This document shows positions 1 to 6,309 of a DNA stretch of 8,451 nt, piece after piece. The DNA comes from JBBRGG01 sp038240875 (GTDB lineage: Bacteria; Planctomycetota; Phycisphaerae; Phycisphaerales; UBA1924). The notes beneath the pieces are model-generated. The model had not been told where the DNA came from. It saw only the letters and a list, made by a program, of their open reading frames with translations, and did not search any database. The stretch is taken from NCBI GenBank assembly GCA_038240875.1, contig JBBRGG010000161.1, positions 1-8,451 of the forward strand. The letters run 5' to 3'. Position 1 is the first letter of the stretch. Each line of letters opens with the position of its first letter. A program made the translations under genes and the position numbers.

Positions 1-921
1 AGGCCTGCGGAGCGTGCGAAGCGATTCGAGAATAACGGCTGATTGGTCGCGTCTGCGTTCGAGTTCTGGGATCAGTGTTCGAGCCGCATCACCAGCAGGC
101 CCCGCTGCGTCGGCATTATTTGCGAGCTCGCGCAACACGCCCGCAAGCCGGCTCATCTGCGAGACCGCGCTATCAATGCCTTGCGTCAAAACGTCACGAG
201 CCTTGTCGGTCGCGGGCAAGGGCACTTCATCGATCTTCTGATCGAGGAACTCGTCGGTGCGCGTCGAGGCTTCTTGTAAATCGCGAGCGGTGTTGCGCGC
301 GAGCGCCGCGGCTTGATCGAGTGCCTGTCGGAATCGCTCGCTGGTCGCCCCGGATGGCGCGATGGCGTCGCGAATCTGAAGGATCGACCCCGAGAGTTGA
401 TCGCCAAGATACGAAGCCATCGAAGTAGCCCCGCCGGTGGCGAGTTCGATGGCGGCCTTCTGATCGCTGAGCGTGCGCGACTCGCGCTCGGCAAGTTCGG
501 CGATTGTCGCGCGAAACTGTAACCGCCCATCTTCGCGCGACACATCAATGATTCGGCTGGTCACGTTTGAGTTGGTCCGCTCCATGTCGCGGAGCGTGTC
601 AACTAAGCGCGTCCGTACGCGCGCGTCGGCTTTGGTCAGGTCCGTCGCAATGATGATCCGCGCCGGAGCCGTGATTCGGCCAAGAATTCGCAGCGTCCGC
701 GGCGATAATGACTGGTCCGATGTCGACGTCACATCCGTGCGATATGAGAAGCGAGTGCTTAGCACGTTAATGAATGCAACCGCGATGATGCCACTGGTCG
801 CGGCGATCAGTGTGAGCACTTGCGCGCCGCGCCTGCGACCGGCGACGGACTTCTTGCCGGGTTGTGCAGTGCGGCGCGACTGTGGCGAGGATATTTGCGA
901 TGGGTTCTGTGTCGTGCTCAT
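1..921 (-). CDS. GldG-like auxiliary component of ABC-2 exporter, 3' part cut off by window edge
   Basis: The minus-strand frame is open from ATG at 921 to the left edge (307 codons, no stop), so the C-terminal part lies outside the window. The protein starts with a basic, Ser/Gln-rich tail (about 1-32), then one hydrophobic segment (about 34-54). The segment RTDVTSTSDQSLSPRTLRIL follows at 61-80, which resembles the start of the extracytoplasmic region of GldG-type proteins (R.D.T....SLSP.T..IL). Beyond about residue 190 it is Ala-, Arg- and Glu-rich and probably helical or coiled coil. GldG proteins are membrane-anchored partners of ABC-2 exporters in gliding-motility-type and related systems; the substrate here is unknown. 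The ATG overlaps the permease stop (ATGA), and a GGAGG site at 934-930 sits 8 nt upstream, supporting this start and translational coupling. Family assignment rests on the N-terminal motif plus operon position. Confidence 0.8.
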   Translation of the reverse strand, partial: MSTTQNPSQISSPQSRRTAQPGKKSVAGRRRGAQVLTLIAATSGIIAVAFINVLSTRFSYRTDVTSTSDQSLSPRTLRILGRITAPARIIIATDLTKADARVRTRLVDTLRDMERTNSNVTSRIIDVSREDGRLQFRATIAELAERESRTLSDQKAAIELATGGATSMASYLGDQLSGSILQIRDAIAPSGATSERFRQALDQAAALARNTARDLQEASTRTDEFLDQKIDEVPLPATDKARDVLTQGIDSAVSQMSRLAGVLRELANNADAAGPAGDAARTLIPELERRRDQSAVILESLRTLRRP

Positions 922-1652
922 CGCCAGCGCCTCCACTCCATTACGCACACGCACAGCAAAAGGCATAGTGCACTCAGGCTGACAAAGAAGGCGATGTGCG
1001 AAGTGTCGATCACGCCACGAGAAAAATCGCCGATGCGTGGACCGATGGCAAGCGAGAGCAAAGGCGAGGTCAACGCTTCGGGAACAAACTGTGCCCCGGC
1101 ACCTGCAAACAGGAATGCCAGGATCGCAAAGAACGAAGTCATGAACGCCAGCGTGCTGTTGTTGGTTACGCACGAGGCTAGCAAACCGATCGACAAATAC
1201 ATGCTGCCAACCAGCATCAGGCACAGATACCCCGCAAGGATCGGCCCGAAATCCGGCTTGGGATCGCTGATGTTGAAGAGGATCGCCGCGTGCGCCACCG
1301 TGGGTACAAAGAGTGCCGCCATGAACCCAAATGCGCCCGCAAACTTGCCGAGCACGAGTGCGGCGGACGATACCGGCGCTGCCAGCAAAGGCTCGATTGT
1401 GCCCGACTTCAACTCATCGGCGATCAGCCGCATCGTGATCGCGGGCGCAATAGGCAACAGCAACCATCCCGATACTGCAAAGACGTCTCGCAGCGACGCA
1501 ATCGAGCCGGGGCTGAGCGTTGAAAGTGCGAAGATGATCCCCGTCAAGAACAGGTACAGCGCGAGGATGATCCACCCTGCCGGCGAGCGAAAGTACGACC
1601 CAAGCTCTCGGGCGGCGATGGTTCCGGCGGTTGAAAGAAGTGGCGCACGCAT
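918..1652 (-). CDS. ABC-2 type transporter permease (GldF-like)
   Basis: This 244-residue integral membrane protein is the channel-forming half of an ABC-2 exporter, working with the ATPase encoded just upstream. About six hydrophobic segments are visible, near residues 26-45, 57-78, 98-118, 138-160, 168-186 and 218-237. The cytoplasmic segment IADELKSGTIEPLLAAP (77-93) matches the E..SGT.E.LL..P signature typical of ABC-2 permeases of the GldF/NosY type. A stretch ending DFSRGVIDTSHIAFF (about 209-223) resembles the F..F.RGVIDL.D..YF motif of GldF-like proteins. The ATG at 1652 overlaps the ATPase stop by one base (TGATG), with a GAGG about 10 nt upstream. The stop overlaps the GldG-like gene by 4 bases. 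Length is normal for the family. The family call is strong; the transported substrate cannot be read from the sequence. Confidence 0.9.
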   Translation of the reverse strand: MRAPLLSTAGTIAARELGSYFRSPAGWIILALYLFLTGIIFALSTLSPGSIASLRDVFAVSGWLLLPIAPAITMRLIADELKSGTIEPLLAAPVSSAALVLGKFAGAFGFMAALFVPTVAHAAILFNISDPKPDFGPILAGYLCLMLVGSMYLSIGLLASCVTNNSTLAFMTSFFAILAFLFAGAGAQFVPEALTSPLLSLAIGPRIGDFSRGVIDTSHIAFFVSLSALCLLLCVCVMEWRRWR

Positions 1653-2761
1653 CAGCGATTGCCCTCTTCTGCATTTGAAACCAAATCACGAGTAACCAAA
1701 TCACGCGAAGTACGAAGTGAAGCCTCGTTCGCGTCCGCACGCTTCTCGGCTTCTTCGTGCTGGGCTTGGGTTTCGCGAGCCGCCAGGTCGCGCGTGCTCT
1801 CCGAGCCTTCGATAAGCGATAGGAAAACCCGCTCAAGAGTCGCCGACTCGCGCTTGAGTTCACGAACCAAGAGCCCGGCTTGATACGCGGCGTTGGCAAT
1901 TGACTCACGTAGATCTGGCGCGCCAGGGCGAGCTGTTAACATCCAGAGCGACCACCCCGTCAGCAAGCTCGACCGATCGGGCTGATCGGGTTGCACATCT
2001 ACAACGAAGGGCAAGCTCTGCCACATCTTGTAGACGCGTGCATCATCCCCCGGCTTGGTTCGATGAACCTGAATGATGTACATCGCCGAGGCTTGTGCGC
2101 TGGCGACTAATCCCGAAGGCGAGCCATCGGCAAGTAACACCCCGCCCGCAACGATGAGCGCGCGATCGCATAGCCGTTCGACTTCGGACAAGATGTGCGT
2201 CGAGATCAGCATGGTGCGATCAACGGACAGCTCTCGGATCAGGCGGCGAGTCTCGCGCATCTGCGAGGGGTCAAGCCCGTTGGTTGGTTCATCGAGGATC
2301 AATGCGGGTGGGTTATGTAAAAGAGCCGAGGCGAGCCCGACCCGCTGCTTGAAGCCCTTGCTGAGCTTCGAGATGCGCCGTTTGCGAACGTCGGTGAGCC
2401 AGCACCGATCAACTACACGCGACACGGCGGCCATGCGCGTCCGGCGATCCATCTGGAAGAGCTTGCCGCGATAATGAAGGTACTCTTCGACACGCATGTC
2501 GGTGTAGAGAGGTGCTGCTTCGGGTAAGTAGCCGAGCCGACGGCGTGCGTGCAAAGGCTGATCAAGGGTGTCGTATCCCTGGATACGAACGCTGCCCTGA
2601 TCAGGAGAAAGAAAGCCAGCGATCATGCGGATGGTGGTAGTCTTGCCAGCGCCGTTTGGTCCGAGAAGCCCGGCGACCTGTCCTGGCTCCAACGCAAATG
2701 TGACGCCGCGCACAGCGGGTACTTTGCCAAAGCTCTTATGGACATCGTTAACCTCAATCAT
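1652..2761 (-). CDS. ABC transporter ATP-binding protein (GldA/CcmA-like)
   Basis: This is the cytoplasmic ATPase that should power the adjacent permease. Visible motifs are Walker A GPNGAGKT (34-41), a GYLPE segment (77-81) at the Q-loop position, signature LSKGFKQR (133-140), Walker B LILDEPT (154-160), D-loop GLDP (162-165) and H-loop STHIL (187-191). LSKG in place of LSGG and GYLPE in the Q-loop region are usual in the multidrug/gliding-type ATPases of ABC-2 systems. After the nucleotide-binding domain a second region (about 225-320) ends in a segment like those of GldA-type proteins (LERVFLSLIEG). It is followed by a charged tail of about 50 residues rich in Glu, Arg and Ala. The tail contains a duplicated RDLVT/RDLVS encoded by a 15-bp direct repeat (plus-strand copies at 1680-1690 and 1695-1705). 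The ATG at 2761 lacks an obvious Shine-Dalgarno. This is the first gene of a three-gene overlapping operon. Confidence 0.93.
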   Translation of the reverse strand: MIEVNDVHKSFGKVPAVRGVTFALEPGQVAGLLGPNGAGKTTTIRMIAGFLSPDQGSVRIQGYDTLDQPLHARRRLGYLPEAAPLYTDMRVEEYLHYRGKLFQMDRRTRMAAVSRVVDRCWLTDVRKRRISKLSKGFKQRVGLASALLHNPPALILDEPTNGLDPSQMRETRRLIRELSVDRTMLISTHILSEVERLCDRALIVAGGVLLADGSPSGLVASAQASAMYIIQVHRTKPGDDARVYKMWQSLPFVVDVQPDQPDRSSLLTGWSLWMLTARPGAPDLRESIANAAYQAGLLVRELKRESATLERVFLSLIEGSESTRDLAARETQAQHEEAEKRADANEASLRTSRDLVTRDLVSNAEEGNR

Positions 2762-2805
2762 GGCGATCGCTGGAGTCGATGGAAAACAGTATGTTCACGA
2801 CTTTG

Positions 2806-2827
2806 CTTCATCGGCTAGCCGATGAAG
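2806..2827. promoter_or_regulatory. Perfect 22-bp palindrome, possible operator upstream of ABC operon
   Basis: CTTCATCGGCTAGCCGATGAAG would read the same on both strands across all 22 bases; the core is CGGCTAGCCG and the half-site is CTTCATCGGCT. There is no loop, which fits a site for a dimeric DNA-binding protein better than a terminator. It lies 45 bp upstream of the ABC ATPase start, within the likely 5' untranslated or promoter region of that operon. The symmetry is seen directly; the operator role is inference and no regulator gene is adjacent. Confidence 0.5.
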
Positions 2828-2941
2828 GTACGGGGAAATGTTCTCCCAAGTAGCGATAAATACCATACAAAGGTAACTACGGTAAGGAAAACAGGAACTT
2901 TATATCGGTATTCTGGAACAGCTCAATCCAAGAAGCGAATC

Positions 2942-3072
2942 GGCCTGTGACTTGTGGCGAAGCAACTTTAAGGGCGTTCAGGCATCAGATGGCATAGGAA
3001 CGAATCGGAAAAGCCGAAGGAATCAAAGATCAAGTACTTAAACTGGGGTCAAAACTAGTATTGTCACCGGCC
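2942..3072. repeat. Long-range inverted repeat enclosing about 110 nt
   Basis: GGCCTGTGAC at 2942-2951 pairs with GTCACCGGCC at 3063-3072 in 9 of 10 positions (T2946 against C3068 is the mismatch). The enclosed stretch contains a small hairpin (TCGG, loop AAAAG, CCGA at 3005-3017). It also contains AACTGGGGTCAAAACTAGTA (3041-3060), which resembles the CTGGGGTC-type sequences often found in repeats around REP-associated Y1 transposases; that resemblance is from memory. It could be a relic of a small non-autonomous element, a structured RNA or chance. Confidence 0.25.
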
Positions 3073-3245
3073 TAAAGTAGATTCGGGATATCGTTACAGT
3101 GTGGTACATGTTTTTTCAGGCCGTGGGTTGGCAGTGATTGAGTTGGTAGTTTGTGTGTTGGATGTTAACGTCGGAGATTCGGCGGTGATTCTTCGTGTGC
3201 CACGCTCGTGCGCACAGTAGTCTGCGAAGGGTTAGGCAGTCGACC

Positions 3246-3455
3246 ATGAACGCAATGGCAGTTAGCAACTCGGGCATTGGCGCAATGTGCGCGGGGCAAT
3301 TGCTCCCAAATCTTTGCTATACATCTGAGCTAGCCTATGTGCTTGTTAATGAACCATTTGCGCATGTAAGCCAAGCGATGAAACAAATGGATACTACGAC
3401 TCATACACGCACGACGTGTGATGCTTGGACCAAACCGGCGGTGGCGAGGCGATGA
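3246..3455 (+). CDS. Small hypothetical ORF overlapping the sensor gene start (doubtful)
   Basis: A 69-residue frame runs from ATG 3246 to TGA 3453-3455; an earlier in-frame start at 3195 would give 86 residues. Its stop overlaps the ATG of the PAS-GAF-receiver gene as ATGA, an arrangement typical of translational coupling, which is the main reason to list it. I recognise no domain. The product has many Met and Thr residues, a short hydrophobic stretch near its middle and a C-terminal TKPAVARR. No good Shine-Dalgarno precedes ATG 3246 (an AAGG lies too far upstream). It may be a leader peptide, or simply a chance frame. Confidence 0.2.
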   Translation: MNAMAVSNSGIGAMCAGQLLPNLCYTSELAYVLVNEPFAHVSQAMKQMDTTTHTRTTCDAWTKPAVARR

Positions 3456-5296
3456 ACGCCCAAACGCCCAACTCCGGATCGCCAGCCTCGAAGGGTGTCC
3501 CCCTTGCGTCGGTTGTTGTTTCGCAGATGAGCGTCGGCGGGTTTGGGTCTGGCGGGGGCGTTGTTGGCGGGGGTGGGGGCGCGGGTGAGGGCGGGATAGC
3601 GTGCAGTACTAGCGAGCCGGTAAGGCCTAGCGTGCCAGCCCAAGCTTCTATTCCAACTAAGTCTTCAAGTTTAGCCTTGGAATTCCCTGTTACCTCAACT
3701 GGTGATGGTGCAACAGGTATCGCCAACGTCACCCATAGCTTGGGGTCGGTTGTTGTCGGCGAGTTGGCCGCCACACTACTGGATGCCATCGGCGAAGGCG
3801 TGACGCTCGCGTCGCGCACGGGCGAAGTTCTTTGGGCGAATGAAGTATGCAAGCGAATGCCCCCAAATCTGCGCGAGCGGCTATCGGTAGCTTGTCGCCA
3901 ATTTGATCGGTCGCATCCTGTATCACCCAGCGGCTCGACCGGGCTCGCTGGCGTGCGGGGCGAGCTTGATCCTCGCGACGAAACGGTGTTGCTTGAAGAA
4001 GAGCGCGCGTATGAGGTCATCGTAACGACGGCTCCGGCCGCCGCAATGGCGCAAGTTTCGCGTGCGCGTGCGGCTTTGGGTGATGGGCTTGTGATTGTCG
4101 TCCGCGATGTGACGGCGTCGCGTCGCCTGCAACAGAAAATCAACGCGATCGATATCGCCGGGTCTGAGCTTGTTCGATTCGATGCCGACGTAGTACGCAA
4201 GAACAACGCGCACGAACGCCTGAAGCTTCTCGAAGATAAAATCGGTCGATACTCGCGCGATCTGATGCACTTTGATTCGCTGGCGATTCGTTTGCTTGAC
4301 GAGCGTACGGGCAAGCTTGAACTGGTTCTTGGGTATGGCTTGCCGCCGGAGTTTGACGCCTTTGAGATCCGTCCCGGGCTTGAAGGTAATGGCATCAGTG
4401 GGTATGTCGCTTCGAGCGGTCGCAGCTACATCTCGACCGACACCGCGACGGACAAGCTGTACTTGCCTGGTATTCGTGGCGCGCGAAGCAGCCTGACGGT
4501 GCCTTTGCGGTTGCACGACAAGGTCATTGGCGTGATGAATGTCGAAAGCCAGCGTGTGGGCGCGTTCACGGAAGAAGACCTCCAATTGGGAGAAATGTTT
4601 GCGCGGTACGCCGCTCTTTCGCTGCACATGCTCGACTTGTTGGTTGTCGAGCGGTGCACGGTAAATCAGACGGTTAGTGGGCGTGTGATGCACGAGCTTT
4701 CCGAGCCTCTTGAAGACATCGCCCATGAGGTCGAGATGCTCAAGGCTGAGCCTTCATCGAAGGATTCGGGCACGCTTCGCCATCTTGATCGCATCCAGTC
4801 CGACATTGAATCGATCCGCAAGCGCATCAGCGAATGCACGGCTGGCCCGCAGAGCTTGCTTGGTGTTGAACAAGCTCTCGCCGACAAACGCGAAGACCCG
4901 TTGCTGCAAGGCAAGCGCGTGCTTGTCGCCGACGATGAAGCGAGAATTCGTGACACGATTTGCAGCGTCCTAAAGAGTAAGGGTTGCACGGTCATGGTGT
5001 GCGATTCGGGCGCGACGGCGATTGCCATGCTTGAATTGGAAGCGCTCAAGGGCTTTGACCTGATCGTGTCGGACATTCGCATGCCTGATCGAAACGGGTA
5101 CGAGGTATTTGCCGCGTCTCGTCGCATCACGCCCAAGGCCAAGGTCATTCTCATGACTGGCTTTGGCTATGACCCGCACCATTCCATCGTTCGTGCTTCG
5201 CAGGAAGGCTTGCAGAGCGTGCTCTTCAAGCCCTTCCAGGTTGAGCGGCTGCTTGAAGACGTTCGTGCGGCGTTCAAGGCCGAGCTTGGGTGTTGA
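3452..5296 (+). CDS. PAS-GAF-receiver signalling protein with HisKA-like helix but no ATPase domain
   Basis: The product is 614 residues from ATG 3452; a TTG at 3425 would add nine, and an in-frame TGA at 3419-3421 rules out anything longer. ATG is preferred, although its SD (GAGG 3446-3449) is very close. Layout: a Gly/Ser-rich, probably disordered start (glycine tract 29-48); a PAS-like region about 104-225, including EGVTLASRTGEVLWAN and ending VIVVRDVTASRRLQQ; a helical linker; and a GAF domain about 262-395 (GLEGNGISGYVASSGRSY; SSLTVPLRLHDKVIGVMNVES). A helix follows with H414-E-L-S-E-P-L, resembling a histidine kinase H-box. The receiver domain (about 487-612) has D494, D495, phosphoacceptor D541 in SDIRMP, T569 and K593-P-F. 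No N, G1 or G2 boxes of a HATPase domain are present, so autophosphorylation is unlikely. No hydrophobic membrane segment is visible, so it is probably cytoplasmic. It likely senses a ligand or redox state and accepts phosphate from another kinase; the output is unknown. Confidence 0.88.
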   Translation: MNAQTPNSGSPASKGVPLASVVVSQMSVGGFGSGGGVVGGGGGAGEGGIACSTSEPVRPSVPAQASIPTKSSSLALEFPVTSTGDGATGIANVTHSLGSVVVGELAATLLDAIGEGVTLASRTGEVLWANEVCKRMPPNLRERLSVACRQFDRSHPVSPSGSTGLAGVRGELDPRDETVLLEEERAYEVIVTTAPAAAMAQVSRARAALGDGLVIVVRDVTASRRLQQKINAIDIAGSELVRFDADVVRKNNAHERLKLLEDKIGRYSRDLMHFDSLAIRLLDERTGKLELVLGYGLPPEFDAFEIRPGLEGNGISGYVASSGRSYISTDTATDKLYLPGIRGARSSLTVPLRLHDKVIGVMNVESQRVGAFTEEDLQLGEMFARYAALSLHMLDLLVVERCTVNQTVSGRVMHELSEPLEDIAHEVEMLKAEPSSKDSGTLRHLDRIQSDIESIRKRISECTAGPQSLLGVEQALADKREDPLLQGKRVLVADDEARIRDTICSVLKSKGCTVMVCDSGATAIAMLELEALKGFDLIVSDIRMPDRNGYEVFAASRRITPKAKVILMTGFGYDPHHSIVRASQEGLQSVLFKPFQVERLLEDVRAAFKAELGC

Positions 5297-5332
5297 ATAG
5301 GTGTTGAATAGGTGTTGGGTGGGTGTTGAAGA
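5289..5332 (+). repeat. 11-bp tandem repeat, four copies, over the sensor stop codon
   Basis: The unit GGTGTTGAATA is present twice exactly (5289-5299, 5300-5310), followed by two diverged copies (5311-5321, 5322-5332). The first copy contains the TGA stop of the PAS-GAF-receiver gene. Because 11 is not a multiple of three, copy-number change beyond the stop would not alter the protein. No T-rich terminator follows; a short hairpin GCTTG/CAAGC at 5348-5360 lacks a T tract. Confidence 0.85.
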
Positions 5333-5429
5333 TGGGCTCTAAGTCGAGCTTGAAACAAGCGAGTGTGCCGAGTTTGTGCGTGCGTTTCCTGCGGTAGGCG
5401 ACTGAGCGATTCAATTTTCACGAGCTTAT

Positions 5430-5792
5430 TTGCACATTCATGGCGTCCACTTTCCAGTGGATCGCATCGTTCAGGATTTCATGGCGTGTGGCGTTATTGG
5501 TCTCTCGCTTTTGGGGAGCATCTTGCGCGACAACTTTGGTGCGGCGAGTAGCGTAGATGTGTTTATCGAGCTTTATCCACTAGAACGAATCGGCTTGATC
5601 GGCATGCAGATTATGGAAGCTGAGTTTGCCGAGATTCTTGGCAGACGCATTGACCTGCGGACAGCGAGCGAATTGTCGCCTTTGTTTCGCGACAAATTAG
5701 TCACCAAAGCGAAGCTGCTTCATGCTGCACAACGCCGGGGAGGTGTGGCGGCAGGACATGATTTGTCTGAGGCAGATGCTCGAAGCCGCTGA
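5430..5792 (+). CDS. Degenerate MNT-type nucleotidyltransferase (MntA-like antitoxin), probable relic
   Basis: The 120-residue frame resembles minimal nucleotidyltransferases that act as antitoxins by AMPylating a HEPN toxin. Visible matches are DRIVQDF (11-17), the GS motif (LLGS 27-30, then ILRDNFGAAS), the strand SVDVFIEL (41-48), EILGRRIDL (68-76) and ELSPLFRDKLVTKAKLLHAA (81-100). The family signature GSx10DxD reads GSx10SxD here: Ser41 replaces the first metal-binding Asp, while D43 and D75 remain. The conserved region begins before the first ATG (5481), so translation would need TTG 5430 or another rare start; AGGA at 5473-5476 precedes the ATG. The frame opens after TGA 5403-5405. The last 20 or so residues overlap the HEPN relic and look like read-through past a lost stop. 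Family assignment is firm; I infer that it is inactive, because its partner gene is broken. Confidence 0.72.
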   Translation: MHIHGVHFPVDRIVQDFMACGVIGLSLLGSILRDNFGAASSVDVFIELYPLERIGLIGMQIMEAEFAEILGRRIDLRTASELSPLFRDKLVTKAKLLHAAQRRGGVAAGHDLSEADARSR

Positions 5793-6098
5793 ACAAGTTT
5801 AGATGTAGTGCGTGAGATTGACGCGTGCGTCACTCAAAATCGATTTAATGCAGCGTTTGCAGTAGTCAAGTAAATTGAGATTATCGTCGAGGCGTCGACG
5901 AAGGCAAGCGAACAAACCAGGCAGCTTATTTCCACGTTCGCATGGGCTGGTTTGCGTCGCATGCGCAACAGAACGATTCATGGATATTACACGATCGACG
6001 CGGCTCGTGTGTTGGATGCTGTTGCGATCAACATCGAACCTTTGGTTACAGAACTGGGGAAAGCAATTCATTCTGGTGATGGACAGTTATCTGAATGA
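5743..6098 (+). pseudogene. Broken HEPN-domain toxin (HepT-like, DUF86)
   Basis: No single frame survives, but joining two frames restores a HepT-like protein. In the first frame (from GTG 5743) VWRQDMICLRQMLEAAEQV resembles the N-terminal helix of the family. It is followed by TAG at 5800-5802 and 5806-5808, then LTRASLKIDLMQ up to about 5853. A frameshift near 5851-5860 moves homology into another frame, with FAVVK, a TAA at 5871-5873 (a CAA-to-TAA change would explain it) and IEIIVEAS, matching the family's LEIIGEA motif. From there the frame is open to TGA 6096-6098. The active-site segment MRNRTIHGYY (5961-5990) keeps the HEPN ribonuclease RX4HXY signature: R at 5964, H at 5979 and the Tyr at 5985 that MntA-type enzymes AMPylate. 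Downstream AARVLDAVAINIEPLVTEL matches the final helix. The gene overlaps the MNT frame, as expected for a former toxin-antitoxin operon. Confidence 0.82.
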
Positions 6099-6211
6099 TC
6101 TTTCGGTAGTCTTTACGCGCAGTTCCGATAAAGTCGATCTATCAGCGAGCCGAAGTTGTATAGAAGAGCGGTAGGGCAAGCGCGCGAGTGTCACGCTCTT
6201 TGTGTGTGTGA

Positions 6212-6281
6212 CAAGTTGGCGAGCGAAGCCAAGTTGGCGAGCGAAAGCCAAGTTTGCGGGCGAAAGCCGAAGCGAGAAAGC
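6212..6281 (+). repeat. 18-19-bp tandem repeat, three copies plus a degenerate fourth
   Basis: The unit CAAGTTGGCGAGCGAAAGC occurs at 6212-6229 (one A shorter), 6230-6248 and 6249-6267 (CAAGTTTGCGGGCGAAAGC). A shortened CGAAGCGAGAAAGC follows at 6268-6281. It lies directly before the ribosome binding site of the VWA gene, so it would be transcribed in the 5' leader. The role is unknown. Confidence 0.85.
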
Positions 6282-6291
6282 CGAAGTGTAA

Positions 6292-6300
6292 AAGGAGGTG
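6292..6300 (+). promoter_or_regulatory. Strong Shine-Dalgarno site for the VWA gene
   Basis: AAGGAGGTG is a near-perfect complement of the 16S rRNA 3' end and lies 9 nt before ATG 6310. It decides the start: the GTG at 6298 that would extend the frame by four codons is part of the SD itself and is unlikely to be used. Confidence 0.85.
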
Positions 6301-6309
6301 TGGCCAGCG

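Larger units (their letters stand above)
2762..3451. other. Gene-poor divergent intergenic region
   Basis: About 690 bp lie between the ABC operon (leftward) and the sensor gene (rightward), so promoters for both should sit here. The base composition looks more AT-rich than the flanking genes and no conserved protein is recognisable. It holds a perfect palindrome (2806-2827), an inverted repeat (2942-2951 with 3063-3072), a small hairpin TCGG/CCGA (3005-3017) and a weak 69-residue ORF at its right end. I could not pick a convincing -35/-10 pair for either direction, and no tRNA, tmRNA, SRP RNA or RNase P signature was seen. Confidence 0.6.
6099..6309 (+). other. Short non-coding leader upstream of the VWA gene
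   Basis: This 211-bp gap between the HEPN relic and the VWA gene must hold that gene's promoter, though I cannot assign -35/-10 boxes with confidence. It contains a (GT)n run near 6201-6210, the tandem repeat described separately and the ribosome binding site. Reading frames through it are shadows without recognisable product. Confidence 0.5.

Noticed and set aside
820..1695. 291-residue plus-strand frame
   Set aside because: Antisense to the clearly recognisable ABC permease and the ATPase 3' end; no domain, composition typical of a shadow frame.
2822..2950. 42-residue plus-strand ORF starting in the palindrome
   Set aside because: No Shine-Dalgarno, no recognisable domain, and the start lies inside the palindrome; probably chance.
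3394..4395. 333-residue minus-strand frame rich in Ser, Arg and Pro
   Set aside because: Antisense to the PAS-GAF-receiver gene, whose domains are unmistakable; low-complexity product without motifs.
5348..5360. Hairpin GCTTG-AAA-CAAGC after the sensor gene
   Set aside because: Stem of only 5 bp and no T tract, so not supported as an intrinsic terminator.
5799..6174. Minus-strand 90-residue and plus-strand 99-residue frames over the HEPN relic
   Set aside because: Neither matches a known protein, while the HEPN homology lies in other frames of the plus strand.
6298..6309. GTG 6298 as start of the VWA gene
   Set aside because: The GTG is part of the Shine-Dalgarno sequence; ATG 6310 has ideal spacing and matches the family start.
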